Below are positions 49,601 through 58,600 of a stretch of 64,000 nt of DNA, piece after piece. The stretch lies in contig NC_080421.1 of NCBI RefSeq assembly GCF_029873635.1, positions 38,110,617-38,174,616 on the forward strand. The letters run 5' to 3'. The notes under the pieces were generated by a model. It did not search any database, was not told the DNA's origin, and saw nothing but the letters and a program-made list of their open reading frames with translations. Position 1 is the first letter of the stretch, and each line of letters begins with the position of its first letter. This DNA comes from Malania oleifera. Taxonomy: Eukaryota > Streptophyta > Magnoliopsida > Santalales > Ximeniaceae. Made by a program: the position numbers and the translations under genes.

Positions 49601-52600
49601 TCAATCCTGATGGTTTTGTGGCTCGTTTGAAGGCCCGCCTTGTTGCTAAGGGGTTTACTCAAGTGTATGGTTTGGATTATTTAGAAACATTCTCTCTAGT
49701 CGCCAAACTTGCCTCAGTACGTCTGTTCATTTATTTAGCCACCACTTGTCATTGGCCTCTACATCATTTAGATGTGAAGAATGTTTTCCTACATAGCGAT
49801 CTTCATAAGGAGGCATATAAGGATCAACCACCAGGGTTTATTGCTTAGGGTGAGTTAGGCTTAGTATGTTGACTTAAGAAATCATTGTATGTTTAAAACA
49901 ATCTCCAAGGGCGTGGTATAGCCATTTCAATGTTGTAGTACTTGAGTTTGACCTTCATCAGTGTGCAGTAGATCATTTTGTTTTTTGTCGTCATACTCCA
50001 TCTGGTAGGATTTTACTTATTGTGTATGTGGATGGCATTGTGATCACTGGTGATGATGATCGAGGCATCCAAGACCTAAAGCTTTTCCTATAGAGTAAGT
50101 TTCAAACCAAGGCCTTGAGACCATTGAAGTACTTCTTGGGTATAGAAGTATCGAGATCTCATATACGAACTGTATTGTCATAGAGAAAGTATGTTCTTGA
50201 TCTTTTAGATGAGACAGTGTTGTTGGGATCCAAACCTATTGATACACCCATGTATCCCAATAGTAAGGTAGTGTTAGACATGGGTGATATGTTGCCTAAC
50301 CCAGGCCGATGTATGAGACTTGTTGGAAAGTTGAATTATCTCAGTCACCCGACCAAATATATCCTTCACAACAAGTGTTATGAGTCAGTTTCTCAATTCC
50401 TCAAGAACAAGTCACTGGAATGCAGTAATTTGCACTTTGAGATACCTTAAAGGTGCACCCAGGAGAGGTCTCTTTTATCAAGATCAAGGTCACACTCAAA
50501 TTCAGAGATATACAGATGTTGATTGGGTCGGGTCACCTTCCAACCAAAGATCCACAAGCAGGCATTGTATCTTTTTCGGTGTAATTTGGTGTCTTGGAAA
50601 AGTAAGAAACAAACTGTGGTAGCCAGGTCAAGTGCTGCGTCAGAATATAGGGCTATGGCGCACACTACATGTGAACTTGTTTGGCTGAAGAACATGTTGA
50701 AAGAACTAGGTTTCCACATTCTCAGCCTATGGAGTTGATGCGTGATAATCAAGCTGCTATTCATATTGCCTCCAACCCTATCTTCCATGAGCAGACAAAG
50801 CACATTGAAGTTGATTGTCATTTTATTCGAGAGAAACTTGTATAGAAGCTTATTACAACCACTCATGTGAAGTCTGAGTTTCAACTTGCTGATTTGTTTA
50901 CTAAGCCTTGGGAGGTGCTTGTGTCAAATTCATTTGTAACAAGGTAGGAGCATATGATATATATGCTCCAGCTTCAGGGGGACTGTTAATGGTTATTTAG
51001 TCATTTAGCATCATTATTAATTGTCAAAGTTTGGTTTGTAATAAGTGTAAGTTAGTAAGGGTATTATGGACATTCCAATTGTACTTGACATATATTACAA
51101 ATAGAAGGAGAGACCTATCATTGAGTTTAGGTCTTCCATTTTACCCAATTGTTCAATAGCCTCCTTTGTTTCACATTTGTTTAATTAATAAAAAAATAAA
51201 CTACTTAATAAATAAACTAATAATATTAGTTCTTTTTTGAGTTTATTTTGTTGACTTATGTGAAACAATATTTAACGAACTTAAATAAATAAAATAAAAT
51301 ATTTTACAAATTAAATATAAAATTGAGCTCATTACCGAGCCTAATTGAGCTGCTCATGAGCTTAAACAAGCAGAGCCTAACTGTGTTCAAGCTCGAGTTG
51401 TTTATTAAACAAGCCTAAAAATTGAACTCGGGAATCACTTATTTTAGATAATAAATGAACCCAAACGAACTCTAATCAAGTCAAGCTCCATGAGCGGCTT
51501 GGTTTGCAGCCCTATTCTCAAGCATGGTATCATTGGGGTTGAAGATTTCCATAGAACCAGCAATTCTGTGTAGTATCAACTCAACCTTCATCTCCTTAAT
51601 TCCCAAGAAACCAGGGGCTTGTAACATTAAAGTCTTTCGTCCAATCAACTTGGTTGGCAGTTTGTACAAAATCCTATCCAAAGTCCTTGCACGTAGGCTC
51701 AAAAGCACAATTTCAGAAGTTGTTAGAAAGCACTAGCATGCCTTCATTGCAGGTAGGCAAATCATGGATGCTGCTCTGATTGCCAAATGAAGTTGTGGAC
51801 GCCTAAAAGAGTAGTGAGCTGGATATGGAGAAGGCTTTTGACCATGCAAACTAGATTTTTCTATGGTACATTCTCAGAAGAATGGTTCTTTGGGGAATCT
51901 AGGTGCAAATGGATCCATCAGTGTATCTCTACCCCATCTCTCTCAGTACTAGTTAATGAACGACCATATTGATTTCTTCAGATTGTCTCATGGTTTGAAA
52001 CAAGGTTACCTCGTTTCTCCCCTTTTGTTTACCATGGTTGTGGAAGTTTAAGTGTTATGATAACTAATGCAAATGAAGGCAGCCTACCCAAGGGACTTAG
52101 CATCGGAAGGAACAATGACTCTACGAACATCACCCATCTCCTTTTTGCGGAGGACACTGTCATCTTTTGTAAGGATGAGCCTAAGGAAATTCTTAATCTT
52201 AGATGCATCCTCCTAAGTTTTGAAGTAATTTAAGGATTATAAATAACTTTGGGCAATAGCGTGAAAGCATTCCAATTGGGAGTTGTGATTGTGGTCCTTT
52301 GCTTGCAAGTCTCCTTGGTTGTAAGCTTGGAGCCTTCCTATTACCTACCTACCCCCCCACCCTGACGAGCCAAGTTCAGGAATAAAGGTATTAGGGATCC
52401 CATGGTGGGTAGGTTTGAAAAGAAACTCACTGATTGGAAAAAGAACTTCTTGTCAAAAGGCGATAGACTCACTCATTAAAAATACTCCATCCAATCTCCA
52501 TATTTACGTACAGTTGCCAAGAGATTGGAGGGTATCCAAGGAAGATTCCTTTAGGAAAACACGGGTGAGGTCTTTAAATATCACCTTGTTAAATAGGGGT

Positions 52601-55600
52601 GGTTAAACAACATTTGCAAAAGGGCTGCTTTGGCCTTAGATCCCTCATTTATCTTTAATAAGGCCCTTTAAGGGAAATGGCTTTCGAGATACATGACAAA
52701 GATAAATCATTTCTAGAGGGATGTCATTGCTATCAAGTTTGATCTCCCATCATAATGGTTGAACCTCTGAAGATTCGAACAAAGCTCATGGTACAAGTGT
52801 TTGGACTAATATCGGAAGGGGATAGGGGAAATTCTTCTCTCTCGTCATCTTTTGTGTAGGGAATGGAGAGGATGTGTTCTTCTAGCATAATATCTAGTGC
52901 GGCAAATCCTAGTTCAGCTCCTCTTTCCCTTCCATCTTCATGCTAACTCACACAAAATGCCCTTATTAGCCAACACATGGAGTTCTAGTCAAGGGATTGT
53001 ATGGGATATTCCCATGAATAGGAATGCTTTCAAGTAGGAGTTTGATACTTATAGATTTTTTTCAGCAATCATTATAAGTTTCAACGCCAAGCCAATTCCA
53101 ATGAGCTGAAGCAGGCTTTGAGCAAGGATGGGAACTTCACAGTTAAATCTTTCTACAAACACCTTTGCTCCCCAGTAGAGAGCAATACCAATTTCCCTTG
53201 GAAAACAACAACTCCTACGAAGGTTGATTTTTTTTTAGATGGGAAGCTATTTTTAGAAAGATCCTTACTATTAAAGCTTGATATACATTGTTGGCCCACA
53301 ATCCAATAGCTTAAGCTTTTAGGTAAAGTGGTACTTTAACATGAAATCAGAGCAGGTTACTAGAAGGTCCTAGGTTCTAGTCTCATTGCCTATGTTTAAA
53401 TAAAAAATTAGTTGTTTCCTATAATAGATGTTCTCTCTCATGTACTTATCTCTCCACGTGCTATTGGGCTGCACGTGCAGGGGGGGTGTTAAAGCTTGAT
53501 AAACATCGTTGGCCCACAACCTAATAGCTTAAGCTTTTAAGAAAAAGTGGAAATCTAAAACTTACCATGGGCAATCTTCAAAAAAATGGTTTCTCTTTTC
53601 AATAAATGCTTCCTATCTTATCCCGAAACCGGAGATACTAGAGGACTGCCCTTCACCCTACCCGAAGGAGAAAGAAAAAAGGGCGTGGACCCGTAAACTC
53701 CCAATCTCGCATCGGCTAGCAGGCCGACGGCACCAGCACCCCTGATACATAGCCTAGGAATATGCACTACTTTTCCCTCAGTTTCTTCCATGCCAGCTGT
53801 GTTTGTTATGCTAGGAGCAAGAGGAAGTGGTTGATCACATCCTTCTGCATTGTTCATGGACCAATAAATTGTGGAACTTAGACCCGTATAGAACATCCTA
53901 AAAAATAAGTACTTTTTCAAATAAGTACTTTTATAAGTACTTGTATCAATAAGCAGTGCTTGGTTTACAATTAAATGAGTACTTATTTTAAAAATTACTT
54001 TTTCAAACCACTTTTTTTTTAGGAAAATAAGTATTTTCTGCAAAAAGTACTTTTCTAGGAAAAGTATTTATCTGAATAAGTACTTATAACAAGTAATCCT
54101 AGACTGCTTTTACATGAGTACATTTTTAGATAAGCATTTTTTTTCCTAGAAAAGTACTTCTCCATAAGTCGTTCCAAATGATAAGCGGGTCACTGGGACT
54201 CGCTGCATGAACAGTTGAAGGTGCACTGTGGGCTTGAAAAAGGATCAGATCAAATAAGGAAATCTCTCCCATTTATTCCCCTTGCTATTTTTTGGGCAGT
54301 GTGAAGAGAAAGAAATAGAAGACCCTTTGAAGGAATTAGTTCTCCAATATAGGCTATTATGAACCATTGGATTGCTATGAGCGTATGATCCCTAGTTGGC
54401 ATTCTGGGCTGGTTGGAAAGGACTCCTTTGTAACCCTTAATTTTCTTGATAATTTTCAGTAAGAGATGTTTCTCTCTTGTTGTTTAATTTGTACTTGGGT
54501 GGCATCCCCTTGATGCCTATTTTTAATAAAATCTCCCTTTGCTGATCAAAAACAAATAAAAAATAAACATAAAATTTCAAAAAAAAAAAAAGGTGATGGA
54601 TGACATCTATTTATGGTCCTAGTGAATCAGCCATGAGGATGAATTAGTCTAGTTTGTGTTGTCCTTGGTGGTGTATGGGAAGGAATTTTAATGTCATTAA
54701 AACTTCTTCAAAAATATTAAGGGTATAAATGGTCACTAAAGAGGGATTTTGATTTTACTTTCATTAGAGATTTTCCTCTTTCTAATGAACAATTCACTGG
54801 GTCATCTTCAGGGGAGAGACTTGTTTCCACACACATTGATAGGTTTTCTTTACAGAACTAGGAGACTGTTCCCCATATCGTCCAGGAAATCCTGTTTAAG
54901 CCTATTCAGATCACTTCCCTGTTCTTAACAAAGCAAATCCAGTGAAGTAACGTACTACATCTTGATATGAAAAAATGTTAACGCATCACACTTTCCTTAG
55001 TAGCATGCAAAATTGATGGATGGAGTGTCAAGAGCAGAGTCAAAAAGGTTCTAACCTCATTAAGAATCTGGGGTTTGTTAAAGAAGAAATATTAAAGTTC
55101 GAAATAAGGGTATTTTATGGAGAATTTAAGAGGAGGAAAACTGGAATTTTGAATCAGATAGCCAATACTGCTAGATGGAGGATAGTTGTCCACCTGGTGA
55201 TGAAGAGTGAGTTATAAGGATTAATTTCAATGATGAATTGAAGGAGGTTTTTATGGAGGATGTAAGCTGGAGGTACAAATTCTTGACTCAAATGGGCTGG
55301 AGCGGACGAGTGCAATATTTGTTCGTTTCATACAGTTGTCATTGGCAGGAGAAGTTTTATTCGGTAATGGAATTTAGTTTCAGGAGTAATAGTTCAAGAT
55401 CAAAGATTAATTCTAGACGGAATTTTAGTACTTCACAAGTTGTTGGACATATAGGAGGTTTAGGTGAGGCCTCTGATTGATTGTTTAGACTGGAGTCCAA
55501 CATAAAAGGAGAAAGTCCAGTGGTTAGAGTGACCTTTCTGATATGGAGGAGGGGTTTCACGCCTTCAAAAGCTGGAACCTGGAAGAGGTCATGTCAGTCA

Positions 55601-58600
55601 TATTAGTGCTTACACCTACAAGTATTCCTCTTTTATGTCACTTTCAAGGTTATCTCTTGGGGGCCAGGCGCAATACAAAGTTTAGAGAAACTGACAAGGG
55701 ATCTTTTATGGTCAAGTAATAGTGATGGTAGAAAGGATCAATTGATCAGCTGGGATGTGATAAGGTCTAAGGGGGATCTGAGCCAGGGGAAAATGGTGTC
55801 TAAAAATTCCCCAGTGGGAAATGGTTGCAGAGATTTTTTTTTGGAAACAAAATTCCTGCAACACACTCACAAGGCTCACAATAAAAATAAGACCAATAGG
55901 GACATCCATTTGCACTTTTCTCCATACGCAAGTAAGCAACTGGCCTTTAATTGTATCAAGCTACAGGCCCTTCTTTTGAGATGTAAGCTACAGGCTATGA
56001 GACACTGTCACACTAGAGTAGGTTGATACCTACCCATGCAAGCCCCTGGAAGTTTATCTTTCAGGTTTCACATCTTTTCATTCCACTTGTTCACTATATA
56101 GTTGGAGATGGTGTGTTTGTACATTTTGGGAGAGCATTTGAGGTGAGAATGTTACTTTGTTCTATATGCCTTTTTCTCCTCTTTATAAACTTTCACATGC
56201 ACATGATGTGCCAATTTCATCATTTATCCTATGAAAGGGAGTTCTTCCCCATGCATTTTTCATTTCTTTCAAAATTTCAATGAGAAGGAAATTGATGAGC
56301 TTGCCAGTTCAACTGATGTGCTCTTGGGTTTCGTTCCCCATTCTGCAGGGGATGTTAATAATTTGAAAATTCTGGAAACTTCTCTAGTACGTTCTTTTTG
56401 TTGCAGTTTCTTAGATCCTCAATCCTTTCTTTCTGTTGGACAATGTAATTTTGGAAGTTAAAATTTCTCTAGAAAATAAAGACATTCACTGGGACCTGGA
56501 ACTTAAGACTTCATTTGGATAAAAAATTATTTGCAAGAGAAAAGTGAAGGGGGGAAAAAAAGCTATAAGAAAGAAATCAACTTTCCATTGTATTTTCTAT
56601 CCTTTTCAAATAATCTATTAAACTCTATTAAATATAAATTTACTCAAACATAATTGAAATTCAATTAAAAAAAAATCAAAGGTTAATAGCACTTAAAATT
56701 TTATAAAAAAAATTGTTTATTGGTTTCCTGGATTTTTATTTTCTATTTCATTTTCCTTGATAAGCAAACAAGAAAATCTATATTTCATTCCTATTTGCAT
56801 CTCATCTCCTTCAATATTTAAGTTCCAGGCAAAGCCTAAGGGAATTAGTGCAAATAGTTAGTTGCTGGTGAGAAGGCCAAGAGCTCTATGTGGACATTGT
56901 GTGTGATGGGTCTAGCATCCAATGAAACAAGTGATGATGTGCTTCTTCATTGCAATATGGCTACACGACTTCATGGAAGCTTTTTTATATTTTTTATGAT
57001 ATGTGCATGAGGCCACCAAGCGTGAGTGATTTTAGACAGGTGAAATGTTGGGTTGTGCTAAGGATAAGCAAAGGAAGGTGTTACATCAATGTGCTTGGTT
57101 TGTTGTCCTGTAGATTGTGGAAAAAGAGGAATCGTAGAATCTTTAAAGACTGAGATATGCCAGGTTGCTTGGTTTCTGATAGTTGTCTTCATAGCTTGTG
57201 TTCAAGCTATGGCTTTTAAAATTTTACTGGCTATTTTCACAGGAATGCAGGATCTTGGGACATCAGGTGACCCATTGTAAAGCCCATGCCAACAATGCCC
57301 ACATTTGATTATCTGACTCCCAAGGGCATGTAAAAGTAAGAGATCAAATGACCCTCAATAATTCGGTCATATGACAGAACAGCCCATATATACATATCAT
57401 ATTTATGTTATATTTATTATATTATATTGCAATATAATAGTACTTAAAATATTTTTACATTATTGTATTCAAAAAATGATATAATAGTACATTTTACTTT
57501 ATAAAGCTAAATTTCACATTTGAATTCCAAGGAAATTTTATATTTTAGTTGAAATTTTCAATAAGTTTTGCTAAAATTTCAAGATTTTGATAAATTTTAG
57601 ATGATTCGTTGAAATTTCGATGGAAATTATGTAAAGACAAATTGATCACCATTTCGATTTCAGGGGTGACGGAAAGCAGAAATTTCGGTGGAAATTTTGA
57701 CAATTTTGGTGGAAATTTAAGACCATGTTTATAATATCATATTATCAGTTATCACACACAGTATTAAAGTTGAAAATAGGAAGCAATATTCTCATTATAT
57801 TATAATAATATAATATAAAGCTATATTATGATATAACATAGGCTTGTAGCATTGCAATGTTTCATTTTCTATCATATTTATAAAAAGACATGGTAATGTA
57901 TTTCACATTATGATAAATTATTATAACGCACCATAATACATCTTCCAATGATAACTTTTTATAATATTGAAAATAAATAAAGTAATATTTTAATTTTTTA
58001 TAACTAGTATAATAGTATTATAGTATTATAATATCATGTGATTGTTAGATTGTGATCGAATATTAAATTATATATTGCTTTATATTGTAAATATAACATT
58101 TTAGGGAGTGATTATTTATGATGGTTGAAAATTTTTAACAGGTTATTGTGCAGAAGATATGACTATTTATATCATATATTATTATGTGCCATCATTATGG
58201 ATTATTTCGGTAATCATAATGAAATAAGTGGCAGGATTTTTATGCTGAACTAAACACAAACATTAAGAATTTTATGTAGGTTCCCAGGTACCTATATAAT
58301 TCAAACCAAACATAAATATTCCCATGGCATGCGTCTTATTGTTTGGCATATCCCTTTGCATCTCCCAACAGGACATGTAAGATGCCATGAACAAAATGAC
58401 CCTTTAGGGAACTTCTTTGAGTGATTTACAAAGAGATTGAGAGAGCAGCACTTGATGTAATTTTTCTTCTCAACCCAACCATAATGGTGTTACACTCAAT
58501 TCAACTCATGGCAATTGCATCTCCAATCTTGCCCCTGCAACACCTCAATATAGCATGGGATCCTTGTGCACAACTATGTGCTGTCGTGTTGCATTATTGG

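Larger units (their letters stand above)
40950..54595 (+). mobile_element. L1-type LINE, split by multiple nested insertions
   Basis: The pieces, in order, are ORF1-like text (41270-42310), the endonuclease (42600-43300), the RT N-terminal region (45224-45917), the RT core and thumb (51523-53263), the zinc-finger and tail region (53566-54480), and an A tract near 54580-54595. The gaps are later insertions, three of them bounded by exact target duplications: a solo LTR (43301-45218), a hAT-like element (45926-51514) and a TRIM (53269-53560). The L1 coding text resumes directly across each of them. It is in antisense to TIM44. The 5' limit is uncertain; a small endonuclease-like scrap at 40960-41070 may belong to another LINE. 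Confidence 0.8.

Noticed and set aside
53884-54188. CRISPR-like array
   Set aside because: The repeats are 8-bp palindromes at irregular spacing in a plant nuclear intron, with no unique spacers and no cas genes.
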